Translations under genes and position numbers: made by a program | Part shown: one piece after another, positions 9,570-19,866 of the stretch | Layout: the number at the start of each line of letters is the position of its first letter | How positions within the stretch are numbered: position 1 is the first letter of the stretch | Assembly (NCBI RefSeq): GCF_030682515.1 | Contig: NZ_JAUXOD010000074.1 | Coordinates: forward strand, 1-42,556 | From: Hoeflea sp. | Lineage (GTDB): Bacteria; Pseudomonadota; Alphaproteobacteria; Rhizobiales; Rhizobiaceae | DNA: 42,556 bases | Reading direction: 5' to 3' | The notes under the pieces: generated by a model | The model's database searches: none | What the model was told of the DNA's origin: nothing | What the model saw: the letters and a program-made list of their open reading frames with translations, nothing else

Positions 9570-10058
9570 ATGAAACTCAATGAGATCACCGACAATGAAG
9601 GCGCAACCAAGAACCGCAAGCGGGTAGGCCGCGGCATCGGTTCGGGTTCGGGCAAGACCGCGGGTCGCGGCGTCAAGGGTCAGAAGGCCCGCTCCGGCGT
9701 CGCCATCAACGGCTTTGAAGGCGGCCAGATGCCAATCTACCGCCGTCTGCCTAAGCGCGGCTTCACCAACATCTTCAAGACCGACTTCAACGTCGTCGCT
9801 GTTGGCCGCATCCAGGCCGCCATCGACGCGGGCAAGCTCGACGGCAAGGGTTCGATCGACGCAGCAGCGCTCAAGGCTGCCGGCGTGATCCGTCGCATCA
9901 AGGACGGCGTGCGCATTCTCGCCGACGGCGACGTCAAGGCCAAGCTGACCCTCGAAGTGGCGGGCGCCTCGCGCACGGCTATCGAGAAGATCGAGAAGGC
10001 CGGCGGTTCCGTCAAGCTTCTCGCCCCGGCGCCGGCTCCGGCCGCTGCCGAAGAGTAA
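9570..10058 (+). CDS. rplO: 50S ribosomal protein L15
   Basis: Encodes 162 residues. L15 helps late 50S assembly. The basic, Gly-rich N-terminal extension with [20 protein letters not shown] (about residues 21-40) and [20 protein letters not shown] are diagnostic. The protein ends in an Ala/Pro-rich tail common in alphaproteobacteria. It is the last gene before a clear terminator at 10069-10098, so in this organism secY is not simply the end of the spc transcript. Confidence 0.98.
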   Translation: MKLNEITDNEGATKNRKRVGRGIGSGSGKTAGRGVKGQKARSGVAINGFEGGQMPIYRRLPKRGFTNIFKTDFNVVAVGRIQAAIDAGKLDGKGSIDAAALKAAGVIRRIKDGVRILADGDVKAKLTLEVAGASRTAIEKIEKAGGSVKLLAPAPAPAAAEE

Positions 10059-10255
10059 GAAAATTATGACCGCCCGGTGCTTCACATCGGGCGGTTTTCG
10101 TCCCATATGGGATCAGCCGGTGCGGTAAGACGCGACGGCTTGGGCACGCGCCAGGCTCATCATTCTGCCAGGTTGCAATGCCCGGTGAAACCAACTCAGA
10201 CCCTCCGGAGATGATTGGGTTCATCAGGCGCCGGATGGGCCGCGCGGAGAACGCA
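10059..10255 (+). other. rplO-secY gap
   Basis: These 197 bases hold the rplO terminator (10069-10098), a perfect 12-bp palindrome TCCCATATGGGA at 10101-10112 directly behind it, and the secY ribosome binding site. I find no convincing promoter; TTGGGC at 10140-10145 with a poor -10 is the best candidate. The reading frame of secY is open back to an ATG at 10178, but that extension does not look like SecY. Confidence 0.5.
10069..10098 (+). terminator. Rho-independent terminator after rplO
   Basis: ACCGCCCGGTG (10069-10079) pairs with CATCGGGCGGT (10085-10095), with one G-T wobble, around a five-base loop. The stem runs into TTTTCG. The fold and position ten bases after the rplO stop indicate termination or partial attenuation before secY. 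Confidence 0.85.
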
Positions 10256-11596
10256 ATGGCATCTGCAGCCGAACAACTCGCTTCCAATTTGAACTTCGGC
10301 GCTTTTGCCAAGGCGCATGATCTGAAAAAGCGGATCTGGTTTACCCTTGGCGCTCTGCTTGTCTACCGGCTCGGGACCTATATTCCGCTGCCGGGGATCA
10401 ATCCCGATGCATTTGCCCAGGCCTTCCAAGGCCAGTCGGGCGGCATTCTCGGCCTGTTCAACATGTTTGCGGGTGGTGCGGTCGAGCGCATGGCGATTTT
10501 CGCGCTCGGCATCATGCCCTACATTTCCGCCTCGATCATCATCCAGCTGATGACCTCGGTCATTCCGACGCTCGAGCAGCTCAAGAAAGAGGGCGAGCAG
10601 GGCCGCAAGATCATCAACCAGTACACCCGCTACGGCACCGTGCTGCTCGGCACCGTCCAGGCCTACGGCATTGCCGTGGGTCTCGAATCGGGCAGCGGCA
10701 TCGTCACCGATCCGGGCTGGTTCTTCCGCATTGCCACTGTCATCACCCTCGTCGGCGGCACAATGTTCCTGATGTGGCTCGGCGAACAGATCACCGCGCG
10801 CGGCATCGGCAACGGCATTTCGCTGATCATTTTCGCGGGCATCGTCGCGGCATTGCCGTCGGCGATTGCCGGAACCCTTGAGCTCGGCCGCACCGGCGCG
10901 CTGTCCACCGGCCTGATCATCGCTGTCATCGTCGTCGCCATCGCCGTGATCGCCTTCATCGTCTTCATCGAGCGGGCCCAGCGGCAACTGCTGATCCAGT
11001 ATCCCAAGCGCCAGGTCGGCTCGCGCATGTTCCAGGGCGATACCTCGCACCTGCCGCTGAAGCTCAACACCGCCGGCGTGATCCCGCCAATCTTCGCTTC
11101 GTCGCTGTTGCTGCTGCCGGCGACGATCGCAGGCTTTGCCAACACCTCCGATCTGCCGGGATGGGCGTCGTCGCTTCTGGCCTCGCTTGGCCACGGCCAG
11201 CCAGCCTACATGCTGCTCTACGCGGCCATGATCGGCTTCTTTGCGTTCTTCTACACGGCGATCGTGTTCAATCCCAAGGACACCGCCGACAATCTCAAGC
11301 GCCATGGCGGCTTCATTCCCGGTTTCCGCCCCGGTGAACGCACCGCCGAATACATCGACTACGTGCTGACGCGCATCACCGTGATCGGCGCGCTCTACCT
11401 GATCTTTGTCTGTCTCTTACCCGAATTTCTAATCGCGCGGACCGGCGTTCCGTTCTATCTAGGTGGAACATCGCTTTTGATCGTCGTATCGGTGACGCTT
11501 GATACGGTTGCGCAGATTCAGGGACATTTGATTGCCCAGCAATATGAGGGGCTGATCAAGAAGTCCAAACTTCGGGGAGGCAAGAAGGGACGATGA
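10256..11596 (+). CDS. secY: Preprotein translocase subunit SecY
   Basis: Encodes 446 residues, an integral membrane protein with about ten transmembrane helices that forms the Sec channel with SecE and SecG. The start [20 protein letters not shown] is the rhizobial SecY N-terminus and follows GGAGA with five bases spacing; the longer start at 10178 is rejected. The segments [20 protein letters not shown], the region after [12 protein letters not shown], and [20 protein letters not shown] with [10 protein letters not shown] are typical, including the cytoplasmic loop used by SecA and ribosomes. The end overlaps the adk start by four bases (ATGA). Confidence 0.97.
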   Translation: MASAAEQLASNLNFGAFAKAHDLKKRIWFTLGALLVYRLGTYIPLPGINPDAFAQAFQGQSGGILGLFNMFAGGAVERMAIFALGIMPYISASIIIQLMTSVIPTLEQLKKEGEQGRKIINQYTRYGTVLLGTVQAYGIAVGLESGSGIVTDPGWFFRIATVITLVGGTMFLMWLGEQITARGIGNGISLIIFAGIVAALPSAIAGTLELGRTGALSTGLIIAVIVVAIAVIAFIVFIERAQRQLLIQYPKRQVGSRMFQGDTSHLPLKLNTAGVIPPIFASSLLLLPATIAGFANTSDLPGWASSLLASLGHGQPAYMLLYAAMIGFFAFFYTAIVFNPKDTADNLKRHGGFIPGFRPGERTAEYIDYVLTRITVIGALYLIFVCLLPEFLIARTGVPFYLGGTSLLIVVSVTLDTVAQIQGHLIAQQYEGLIKKSKLRGGKKGR

Positions 11597-12177
11597 GACT
11601 AATACTGTTGGGCCCGCCAGGCGCGGGGAAGGGGACCCAGGCTCAGCGTCTGGTGGAGACACATGGGATCCCGCAATTGTCGACCGGCGACATGCTGCGG
11701 GCGGCTGTTGCCGCCGGCACCGATGTCGGCAAGCGCGCCAAGGCGGTCATGGATGCGGGCGAACTGGTGTCGGACGACATCGTCAACGCCATCGTCTCGG
11801 AACGTATCGACCAGCCCGATTGCGCCCGCGGCTTCATTCTGGATGGCTATCCGCGCACGCTCGTGCAGGCCGATGCCGTCGAAGCCATGCTGGCCGGCAA
11901 GGGACTGAAGCTTGATACGGTGATCGAGCTGGTGGTCGATGACAAGGCGCTTGTCGGTCGCATCATCAAGCGCGCCGAGGAAGCCGCGGCCGCGGGCCAG
12001 CCGGTGCGCAAGGACGACAATGCCGAAGTGTTCGAGGAGCGGCTGCGCGAATATTACAAGAAGACCGCGCCGCTGACCGGCTACTACTACGCCAAGGGCG
12101 CCCTGCGCACCGTCAACGGCATGGGCAGCGTCGACGCGGTGACCGCCGAGATCGAATCCGTCCTGGCGTCGCTCTGA
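11593..12177 (+). CDS. adk: Adenylate kinase (short-LID type)
   Basis: Encodes 194 residues and converts ATP plus AMP into two ADP in the cytosol. The P-loop [10 protein letters not shown] is at residues 7-16, the AMP-binding segment [12 protein letters not shown] follows, and [15 protein letters not shown] is the next conserved block. The LID is short and lacks zinc cysteines, so this is the small adenylate kinase type. Translation is probably coupled to secY through the ATGA overlap. Placement between secY and rpsM is usual in alphaproteobacteria and Gram-positives, but not in E. coli. Confidence 0.97.
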   Translation: MRLILLGPPGAGKGTQAQRLVETHGIPQLSTGDMLRAAVAAGTDVGKRAKAVMDAGELVSDDIVNAIVSERIDQPDCARGFILDGYPRTLVQADAVEAMLAGKGLKLDTVIELVVDDKALVGRIIKRAEEAAAAGQPVRKDDNAEVFEERLREYYKKTAPLTGYYYAKGALRTVNGMGSVDAVTAEIESVLASL

Positions 12178-12193
12178 CTGGCTCCAAATCTTC

Positions 12194-12228
12194 AAAAGGC
12201 CGGCATTCCACTGTGAGGCCGGCCTTTT
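12194..12228 (+). terminator. Rho-independent terminator after adk
   Basis: AAAAGGCCGGC (12194-12204) and GCCGGCCTTTT (12218-12228) form a perfect 11-bp stem around a 13-base loop and end in four T. It lies 16 bases after the adk stop. Because the stem starts with four A, it could also act for antisense transcripts. Confidence 0.88.
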
Positions 12229-12263
12229 GCGCGGCTTTTCGCGCAAATAGCCTGCGGCAGAGG

Positions 12264-12292
12264 TTGACGAAAGCCTGCCGTTTCCGCTATGA
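12264..12292 (+). promoter_or_regulatory. Promoter of the rpsM-rpsK-rpoA-rplQ operon
   Basis: TTGACG (12264-12269) and CTATGA (12287-12292) are separated by exactly 17 bases, a good match to the alphaproteobacterial housekeeping pattern TTGAC-N17-CTATNT. It stands right after the adk terminator and about 235 bases before rpsM. The predicted start near 12299 would give a leader of roughly 228 bases. Confidence 0.65.
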
Positions 12293-12526
12293 CCCGCGCA
12301 ACTCGCGACATGCAAGCGATCGGTGCGATTCCCCGAAGGCTCGGGGAACCGGCTCTGGTCGCTTTTAAGCGTGCCGGGATATTGAATGAAACTTGCGCCG
12401 TTCCGACCTTTGGTCTGGCCGGCGCATGCAACTGGACTAACCCGCAAGGGCCGGCCTCCACCGGACGCGGGTCAACGATAACCCGCCGGCCAGATCAGAT
12501 CTGTCCCGGCCCACATGGAGAAGCAT
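12293..12526 (+). promoter_or_regulatory. Long structured leader of rpsM
   Basis: No gene is visible in these 234 bases. They contain a perfect 8-bp hairpin TTCCCCGA-AGGC-TCGGGGAA (12329-12348) and, near the ribosome binding site, GCGGGT (12467-12472) opposite ACCCGC (12481-12486). A GGCCGGCC-rich block at 12449-12456 can compete by pairing with 12485-12491. Two mutually exclusive folds close to the rpsM start are compatible with autogenous control, but this is inference. GGAG at 12517-12520 is the likely ribosome binding site. Confidence 0.4.
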
Positions 12527-12895
12527 ATGGCCCGCATAGCAGGCGTTAACATCCCGACCAACAAGCGCGTCATCATCGCGCTGACCTATATTCACGGCAT
12601 TGGCCGCAAGTTCGCCGCCGAGATCGTGGAGAAGGTCGGTATTCCGCTCGACCGCCGCGTGAACCAGCTTTCGGACTCCGAAGTGCTGCAGATCCGCGAA
12701 ACCATCGACCGCGACTATCAGGTCGAAGGCGATCTTCGCCGCGAGAATTCGATGAACATCAAGCGTCTGATGGATCTGGGCTGCTATCGCGGTCTTCGCC
12801 ATCGTCGTGGCCTGCCGGTGCGCGGTCAGCGCACCCACACCAATGCCCGCACCCGCAAGGGTCCGGCAAAGGCGATCGCCGGCAAGAAGAAGTAA
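12527..12895 (+). CDS. rpsM: 30S ribosomal protein S13
   Basis: Encodes 122 residues. S13 pairs with S19 in the head and contacts the P-site tRNA and the 50S bridge. It begins [20 protein letters not shown] and ends with the basic [20 protein letters not shown] tail. An ATG at 12515 in frame overlaps the GGAG ribosome binding site and is not used. It is the first gene of the alpha operon, which here lacks rpsD and rpmJ. Confidence 0.97.
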   Translation: MARIAGVNIPTNKRVIIALTYIHGIGRKFAAEIVEKVGIPLDRRVNQLSDSEVLQIRETIDRDYQVEGDLRRENSMNIKRLMDLGCYRGLRHRRGLPVRGQRTHTNARTRKGPAKAIAGKKK

Positions 12896-12931
12896 TTATG
12901 GGGTTCGCCTGACCGGCGGCTTGAGCTTAAG

Positions 12932-12951
12932 GGCGGTGGGTTTCCACCGCC
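12932..12951 (+). other. Stem-loop in the rpsM-rpsK gap
   Basis: GGCGGTGG (12932-12939) pairs perfectly with CCACCGCC (12944-12951) over a GTTT loop. It sits in a 141-base gap (12896-13036) that has no gene. No T-run follows, so it is not a normal terminator; a role in mRNA stability, processing or attenuation is possible. Confidence 0.6.
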
Positions 12952-13036
12952 TACGGGTTCGGGCCCAAGGGCAGGAACATCCCGGTGGAGCCGCTGGTAC
13001 TACGGCGGTGCTGATATCTCGAAAGGATACATTGAT

Positions 13037-13426
13037 ATGGCTAAGGAAGCCCAGCGCGTCAAACGGCGCGAACGCAAGAACATTTCGTCGGGCGTCGCCC
13101 ACGTCAATTCGACCTTCAACAACACCATGATCACCATCACCGATGCGCAGGGCAATGCCATCTCGTGGTCGTCGGCGGGTTCGAAGGGTTTCAAGGGATC
13201 GCGCAAGTCGACCCCGTTCGCAGCCCAGATGGCTGCCGAAGACGCCGCGAAGAAGGCGCAGGACCACGGCATGAAGTCGCTTGAAGTCGAGGTTTGCGGT
13301 CCCGGTTCGGGTCGTGAGTCGGCGCTTCGCGCGCTGCAGGCCGCCGGCTTCACCATCACCTCGATCCGTGATGTGACGCCGATCCCGCACAATGGCTGCC
13401 GTCCGCGCAAGAAGCGCCGCGTCTAA
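13037..13426 (+). CDS. rpsK: 30S ribosomal protein S11
   Basis: Encodes 129 residues. S11 forms part of the platform and contacts mRNA in the E-site region. The core [20 protein letters not shown] and the end [16 protein letters not shown] are diagnostic. CGAAAGGATAC precedes the ATG. The gaps on both sides (141 and 105 bases) are long for a ribosomal operon and each folds into hairpins. Confidence 0.98.
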   Translation: MAKEAQRVKRRERKNISSGVAHVNSTFNNTMITITDAQGNAISWSSAGSKGFKGSRKSTPFAAQMAAEDAAKKAQDHGMKSLEVEVCGPGSGRESALRALQAAGFTITSIRDVTPIPHNGCRPRKKRRV

Positions 13427-13444
13427 GCGACATTCCGGATTTTC

Positions 13445-13513
13445 GACGGGCCAGGTCCAGCCTGCGCCCGTCCGATCTTCTTCTCACTTGGCCGCACGAT
13501 TGGATGGTGCGGC
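13445..13513 (+). other. Two stem-loops in the rpsK-rpoA gap
   Basis: GACGGGC (13445-13451) pairs with GCCCGTC (13466-13472) and is followed by CGATCTTCTTCTC, a pyrimidine-rich tail. GCCGCAC (13491-13497) pairs with GTGCGGC (13507-13513). The first could attenuate transcription into rpoA; the second lies about 20 bases before the rpoA start and could affect initiation. Both stems are perfect seven-mers. Confidence 0.5.
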
Positions 13514-13531
13514 AACAGGAAGGCAAGCAAC

Positions 13532-14542
13532 ATGATTCAGAAAAACTGGCAGGAATTGATCAAGCCGAGCAAGGTCGAGTTCAACACCACCGGCCGGACC
13601 AAGGCGACCGTGGTTGCCGAACCGCTCGAGCGCGGCTTTGGCCTGACGCTCGGCAACGCCTTGCGCCGCGTGCTTCTGTCCTCGCTGCGCGGCGCTGCCG
13701 TGACCGCGGTGCAGATCGACGGCGTGCTGCATGAATTCTCTTCGATCTCGGGTGTGCGCGAAGATGTCACCGACATCATCTTGAACATCAAGGAAATCGC
13801 CATCCGCATGGAAGGCGACGAGGCCAAGCGCATGGTCGTGCGCAAGCAGGGTCCTGGTGTTGTCCGCGCCGGCGACATCCAGACCGTGGGCGACATCGAG
13901 ATCTTGAACCCCGAACATGTTCTGTGCACGCTCGACGAGGGCGCTGAAATCCGCATGGAATTCACCGTCAACAACGGCAAGGGCTATGTGCCGGCCGACC
14001 GCAATCGCGCCGAAGATGCGCCGATCGGCCTGATCCCGGTCGACAGCCTCTATTCGCCGGTCAAGAAGTGCTCCTACAAGGTGGAAAACACCCGTGAAGG
14101 ACAGGTTCTCGATTACGACAAGCTGACGCTGACCATCGAGACCGATGGCTCTGTGAGCGGCGAGGATGCCGTGGCCTATGCGGCCCGCATTCTTCAGGAC
14201 CAGCTCGGCGTGTTCGTCAACTTCGACGAGCCGCAGAAGGAAGTCCACGAGGAAACCGTCGCCGAACTCGCCTTCAACCCGTCGCTTCTCAAGAAGGTCG
14301 ACGAGCTGGAGCTTTCGGTCCGCTCGGCCAACTGCCTGAAGAACGACAACATCGTCTATATCGGCGACCTCATCCAGAAGACCGAAGCCGAAATGCTCCG
14401 GACTCCGAACTTTGGCCGCAAGTCGTTGAACGAGATCAAGGAAGTCCTGGCTTCCATGGGCCTGCATCTGGGGATGGAAGTTCCGTCCTGGCCGCCGGAA
14501 AACATCGAAGATCTCGCCAAGCGCTACGAAGACCAGTATTAA
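13532..14542 (+). CDS. rpoA: DNA-directed RNA polymerase subunit alpha
   Basis: Encodes 336 residues. The N-terminal domain (about 1-230) drives dimerisation and assembly of the core enzyme, with [20 protein letters not shown] near residues 34-53. The C-terminal domain (about 250-325) binds UP elements and activators and contains [20 protein letters not shown] and [31 protein letters not shown] precedes the ATG. The neighbours rpsK and rplQ are the usual alpha-operon partners. Confidence 0.98.
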   Translation: MIQKNWQELIKPSKVEFNTTGRTKATVVAEPLERGFGLTLGNALRRVLLSSLRGAAVTAVQIDGVLHEFSSISGVREDVTDIILNIKEIAIRMEGDEAKRMVVRKQGPGVVRAGDIQTVGDIEILNPEHVLCTLDEGAEIRMEFTVNNGKGYVPADRNRAEDAPIGLIPVDSLYSPVKKCSYKVENTREGQVLDYDKLTLTIETDGSVSGEDAVAYAARILQDQLGVFVNFDEPQKEVHEETVAELAFNPSLLKKVDELELSVRSANCLKNDNIVYIGDLIQKTEAEMLRTPNFGRKSLNEIKEVLASMGLHLGMEVPSWPPENIEDLAKRYEDQY

Positions 14543-14552
14543 CCCGCGAGCT

Positions 14553-14583
14553 CCGGGGAGGGCGGGTTCCGCCTTCTCCCCGG
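14553..14583 (+). other. Strong stem-loop in the rpoA-rplQ gap
   Basis: CCGGGGAG then GGCGG (14553-14565) pairs with CCGCC (14569-14573) and CTCCCCGG (14576-14583), with a three-base loop and a TT bulge. It starts ten bases after the rpoA stop. There is no T-run behind it, so partial termination or protection of the upstream mRNA end is more likely than full termination. Confidence 0.6.
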
Positions 14584-14648
14584 GATTTGCGTCAGCAGAG
14601 TAAACTATTCAAACGGCAGGCCGTGCCTGCATGTGAAGGAGACAGGCC

Positions 14649-15077
14649 ATGCGCCACGGAAATTCAGGCCGCAAGCTGAACCGCACCTCGAGCCACCGCA
14701 AGGCGATGTTCGCCAACATGGCGGCTTCGCTCATCGAACATGAGCAGATCGTGACCACCTTGCCGAAGGCCAAGGAAATCCGTCCGATCGTCGAAAAGCT
14801 TGTTACGCTGGGCAAGCGCGGCGACCTGCATGCCCGCCGTCAGGCGATCTCGCAGATCCGCGACAACGACGCCGTGCGCAAGCTGTTCGACAGCATTGCC
14901 ACCCGCTACGCCACCCGCAACGGCGGCTACATCCGGATCATGAAGGCCGGCTTCCGCACCGGCGACAACGCGCCGATGGCCGTGGTCGAGTTCGTGGACC
15001 GCGACGTTGACGCCCGCGGCGCCAAGGACCGCGCCCGCGTCGCCGCCGAAGCCGCCGCCGAAGACGAAGCCGCGTAA
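14649..15077 (+). CDS. rplQ: 50S ribosomal protein L17
   Basis: Encodes 142 residues. L17 is a tunnel-exit neighbour in the 50S subunit. It begins [20 protein letters not shown], followed by a region with [22 protein letters not shown]-terminal tail of Ala, Glu and Asp is typical of alphaproteobacterial L17. AAGGAGACAGGCC precedes the ATG. It is the last gene of the ribosomal cluster and ends 28 bases before a strong terminator. Confidence 0.98.
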   Translation: MRHGNSGRKLNRTSSHRKAMFANMAASLIEHEQIVTTLPKAKEIRPIVEKLVTLGKRGDLHARRQAISQIRDNDAVRKLFDSIATRYATRNGGYIRIMKAGFRTGDNAPMAVVEFVDRDVDARGAKDRARVAAEAAAEDEAA

Positions 15078-15102
15078 GCGCTTCATCTGACGAAGCTGAA
15101 GA

Positions 15103-15756
15103 TCAAAGGCCGGACGCCTCGCGCGTCCGGCCTTTTGCGTGGCCGATTGACCGCTTCCATTCCATGTATTTCGGCCGAACCAGCCGCCAGCCGATCAGCA
15201 CCGCCACCAGCCCGGCATAGATCAGCTGCTCCGGCCCGATCACCTTGACCGCGAGGCAGAAATGCAAGGCGCCCAGCGCCGCGACCGGGTAGATCAGCCG
15301 GTGCAGCTTGCTCCAGGCCGGTCCAAGCCTGCGGATCGAGAAGCGGTTGGACGTGAGCGCCAGCGGGATCAGCATCACCAGCGCCGCCATGCCGATGGTG
15401 ATGAACCAGCGCTTGGTGATGTCCTCGAAGATCACATCGACGGCCAGCCGCTTGTCGAGGATCATGTAGGCGAGGAAGTGCATCGCCACATACCAGAACG
15501 CCAGCAGCCCGAGCGCGCGGCGGTAGCGCAGCCAGTTGATGCCTGCGAGATCCCTCAATGGCGAGATCATGAGCGTCAGGATCAGGAACCGAAGCGCCCA
15601 TTCGCCCAAGAGATGCTCGAATATCTTGACCGGATTGCCGATCAGCTGTCCGGTGGCGCCCAGATAGAAGGTCCAGGCTGCGGGAACGAAGCCGATCGCG
15701 TACAGCAGCCAGATCGAGGCGGCGTGGTAGCGCCTGGGCAGCGCGGGCAGGCTCAT
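15103..15756 (-). CDS. msrQ: MsrQ, heme-binding membrane subunit of methionine sulfoxide reductase
   Basis: Encodes 217 residues, with about six membrane segments of the ferric-reductase-like fold. MsrQ carries b-type heme and passes electrons from the respiratory chain or a flavin reductase to MsrP in the periplasm. Conserved parts seen are LGEWALRFLILTLMISPLRD, YRRALGLLAFWYVAMHFLAY and GPAWSKLHRLIYPVAALGAL, whose His residues are the expected heme ligands. The start lies two bases after the msrP stop. Its 3' end runs into the shared terminator with rplQ. Confidence 0.95.
   Translation of the reverse strand: MSLPALPRRYHAASIWLLYAIGFVPAAWTFYLGATGQLIGNPVKIFEHLLGEWALRFLILTLMISPLRDLAGINWLRYRRALGLLAFWYVAMHFLAYMILDKRLAVDVIFEDITKRWFITIGMAALVMLIPLALTSNRFSIRRLGPAWSKLHRLIYPVAALGALHFCLAVKVIGPEQLIYAGLVAVLIGWRLVRPKYMEWKRSIGHAKGRTREASGL
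15105..15136. terminator. Bidirectional terminator between rplQ and msrQ
   Basis: AAAGGCCGGACGC (15105-15117) and GCGTCCGGCCTTT (15123-15135) form a perfect 13-bp stem around CTCGC. On the + strand TTTT ends it; on the minus strand only TTT follows. The minus-strand copy lies inside the last codons and stop of msrQ, so the msrQ C-terminus is itself encoded by the terminator. Confidence 0.88.
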
Positions 15757-15758
15757 GG

Positions 15759-16706
15759 TCAGTAATTCGCCTTCAGGTCCATGCCGGCATAAAGGCCTGC
15801 GACCTCGTCATAGCCGTTGAACATCAGCGTCGGCCGGTCGTTGGAGCCGAAGAAGCCGCCGCCGCCCACCCGGTTTTCCGTGGCCTGGCTCCAGCGCGGA
15901 TGATCGACCTCCGGATTGACGTTGGCGTAGAAGCCGTATTCGCCTGGCGCCGAGCGGTTCCAGGTGGTGACCGGCTGCTCCTCGGTCAGTGTGATCCGGA
16001 CGATCGACTTGATGCCCTTGAAGCCGTATTTCCAGGGCACGACCAGGCGCACCGGCGCGCCGTTCTGGTTGGGCAGCGTCTTGCCATACATGCCGAGCGA
16101 CAGGATGGTGAGCGGATGGCGCGCCTCGTCGAGTCTCAGGCCCTCGACATAGGGCCAGGGCAGGGGCTGGAACGCGCCGCGCTGCCCGGGCATTTCCTCG
16201 GGCCGCACCACGGTCTCGAACGCCACGTATTTGGCGCTGGCAAGCGGCTCGACCCGGTCGAGCAGGGCCGAGAGCGGAAATCCGATCCAGGGGATCACCA
16301 TCGACCAGCCCTCCACGCACCTCATCCGGTAGATGCGTTCCTCGAGCTCGAACGCCATCAACTGATCGAGATCGAACGTAGCCGGCTTGCCGGCGAGCCC
16401 GTCCACGGTGAGCGTCCAGGGCAGCGGCTTGAAATCGCCGGACTTGGCCGCGGGATCGGCCTTGCCGGTGCCGAACTCGTAGAAATTGTTGTAGCTGGTC
16501 GCGTCGGCCTCGGGGGTCGCCTGTTCCTGCGGATCATAGCCGCCGGGCTTGGCGGGCAGGTCCGTGGCGCCGAACGCCAGCGACGGCGAGGCCAGCGCCA
16601 GGCCGCCTGCGGCGCCGAGCCGCAGGATGTCGCGTCGTTGAAGATAGGCGGACTCGGGCGTGATCTCCGATCCGGGAATGGCGATGATGGGGCGATAGGG
16701 CGGCAT
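15759..16706 (-). CDS. msrP: MsrP, periplasmic molybdopterin methionine sulfoxide reductase
   Basis: Encodes 315 residues and repairs oxidised methionine in periplasmic proteins with MsrQ. The Tat signal [17 protein letters not shown] (residues 23-39) indicates export in folded form with molybdenum cofactor. The molybdenum-ligating Cys is C130 in [26 protein letters not shown] (16716-16721 on the complement) lies nine bases before the ATG. It is the first gene of an msrPQ operon transcribed toward the ribosomal cluster; the 259-base region to the divergent protease gene must hold its promoter, though I cannot pick it out. Confidence 0.95.
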   Translation of the reverse strand: MPPYRPIIAIPGSEITPESAYLQRRDILRLGAAGGLALASPSLAFGATDLPAKPGGYDPQEQATPEADATSYNNFYEFGTGKADPAAKSGDFKPLPWTLTVDGLAGKPATFDLDQLMAFELEERIYRMRCVEGWSMVIPWIGFPLSALLDRVEPLASAKYVAFETVVRPEEMPGQRGAFQPLPWPYVEGLRLDEARHPLTILSLGMYGKTLPNQNGAPVRLVVPWKYGFKGIKSIVRITLTEEQPVTTWNRSAPGEYGFYANVNPEVDHPRWSQATENRVGGGGFFGSNDRPTLMFNGYDEVAGLYAGMDLKANY

Positions 16707-16965
16707 GGGTCTCTACTCCTCGCGACAGGCGGATCCTTCGAGGATCGCGGCATCTGCCGATAAGGATATACGATTGACCGGCGAGGCAAAGCGCCTCGCG
16801 ACCACGTTTTCGTGTAAAGCGGATGATCACCTTGTCACGCGCCCGCAAGACCCGGGATTGCGCCCGGAGGTGTGTCGCCTGGCGGGCGCTGCCTTGAAGC
16901 TGTCAAACTTGGGGTGACTTTGCTATGCACATCGGGCCTGGCCCAAATCACCGAGGATTTCCGTC

Positions 16966-18543
<1,578 letters not shown>

Positions 18544-18546
18544 GCC

Positions 18547-19860
18547 ATGAGTGATCTGTTCGCCACTGCCGGTGCGGCCCCGAGCGGGCATCGTCCGCTT
18601 GCCGACCGGCTGCGGCCGAAGACGCTGTCCGAAGTCACCGGCCAGCCGCACCTGACCGGGCCGGATGGCGCGATCACCCGCATGGTCGCCTCGGGCAGTC
18701 TCGGCTCGATGATCTTCTGGGGGCCGCCGGGCACCGGCAAGACCACGGTCGCGCGGCTGCTCGCCGGGGAAACGGATCTCGCCTTCGATCAGATCTCGGC
18801 GATCTTCTCGGGCGTGGCCGATCTCAAGAAGGTGTTCGAGACCGCCCGGGCGCGACGCATGGGCCGCCGCCAGACGCTGCTGTTCGTTGACGAGATCCAC
18901 CGCTTCAACCGCGCCCAGCAGGACAGCTTCCTGCCGGTGATGGAGGACGGCACCATCGTGCTTGTGGGCGCCACCACGGAAAATCCCTCCTTCGAGCTCA
19001 ATGCGGCGCTGCTGTCGCGCGCCCGCGTGCTGACCTTCAAGCCGCATGACGAGGAGAGCCTGGAAAGCCTGCTGAAGCGTGCCGAAGAGGAGACCGGCAA
19101 GCCATTGCCGCTGGACGAAGGCGCGCGGACGAGCCTGCTCCGCATGGCCGATGGCGACGGCCGCGCGGTGCTGACGCTCGCCGAAGAGGTCTGGCGCGCC
19201 GCCCGCGAGGGCGAGCTGTTCGACACCGAAGCGCTGGTCCAGGTCGTCCAGCGCCGCGCGCCGGTCTATGACAAGGGGCAGGACGGCCATTACAATCTGA
19301 TCTCGGCGCTGCACAAGGCAGTCCGCGGCTCCGATCCCGATGCCGCGCTCTATTATCTCTGCCGCATGTTCGACGCGGGCGAGGACCCGCTGTTCCTGGG
19401 CCGGAGGCTGGTGCGGATGGCGTCGGAGGATATCGGGCTGGCCGACCCGCAGGCGCTCGTCATCGCCAATGCCGCCAAGGACGCCTATGATTTTCTGGGC
19501 TCGCCCGAGGGCGAACTGGCGCTCGCAGAGGCTTGCGTCTATCTCGCCACCGCGCCCAAGTCCAACGCCGTCTACAAGGCCTACAAGGCCGCCATGCGCG
19601 CCGCCAAGGAGGGCGGCTCGCTGCTGCCGCCCAGGCACATCCTCAACGCGCCCACCAAGCTGATGAAGGCCGAAGGCTACAGCGAAGGCTACCGCTACGA
19701 CCACGACGAGCCCGACGCCTTCTCCGGCCAGGACTATTTCCCCGAGGCCATGGGCCGCAAGACCTTCTACGATCCGCCCGAACGCGGCTTCGAACGCGAC
19801 CTCCGCAAGCGGTTGGATTTCTGGGCGCGGCTGAGGAAAGAACGCGCGGACAAGGGGTAG
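18547..19860 (+). CDS. rarA: Replication-associated recombination protein RarA (MgsA)
   Basis: Encodes 437 residues, an AAA+ ATPase related to clamp loaders that acts at stalled replication forks. Walker A GPPGTGKT is at residues 59-66 and Walker B LLFVDEIH at 111-118; the sensor region with [20 protein letters not shown] and the C-terminal tetramerisation domain follow. The ribosome binding site AAGGTGAG overlaps the end of the protease gene, three bases away. This protease-rarA pairing is common in rhizobia, so co-transcription is likely. Confidence 0.95.
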   Translation: MSDLFATAGAAPSGHRPLADRLRPKTLSEVTGQPHLTGPDGAITRMVASGSLGSMIFWGPPGTGKTTVARLLAGETDLAFDQISAIFSGVADLKKVFETARARRMGRRQTLLFVDEIHRFNRAQQDSFLPVMEDGTIVLVGATTENPSFELNAALLSRARVLTFKPHDEESLESLLKRAEEETGKPLPLDEGARTSLLRMADGDGRAVLTLAEEVWRAAREGELFDTEALVQVVQRRAPVYDKGQDGHYNLISALHKAVRGSDPDAALYYLCRMFDAGEDPLFLGRRLVRMASEDIGLADPQALVIANAAKDAYDFLGSPEGELALAEACVYLATAPKSNAVYKAYKAAMRAAKEGGSLLPPRHILNAPTKLMKAEGYSEGYRYDHDEPDAFSGQDYFPEAMGRKTFYDPPERGFERDLRKRLDFWARLRKERADKG

Positions 19861-19866
19861 GACGGC

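Noticed and set aside
10178-10255. Longer SecY start at 10178
   Set aside because: The extra 26 residues do not resemble SecY, and the ATG at 10256 has GGAGA at five bases and the family N-terminus.
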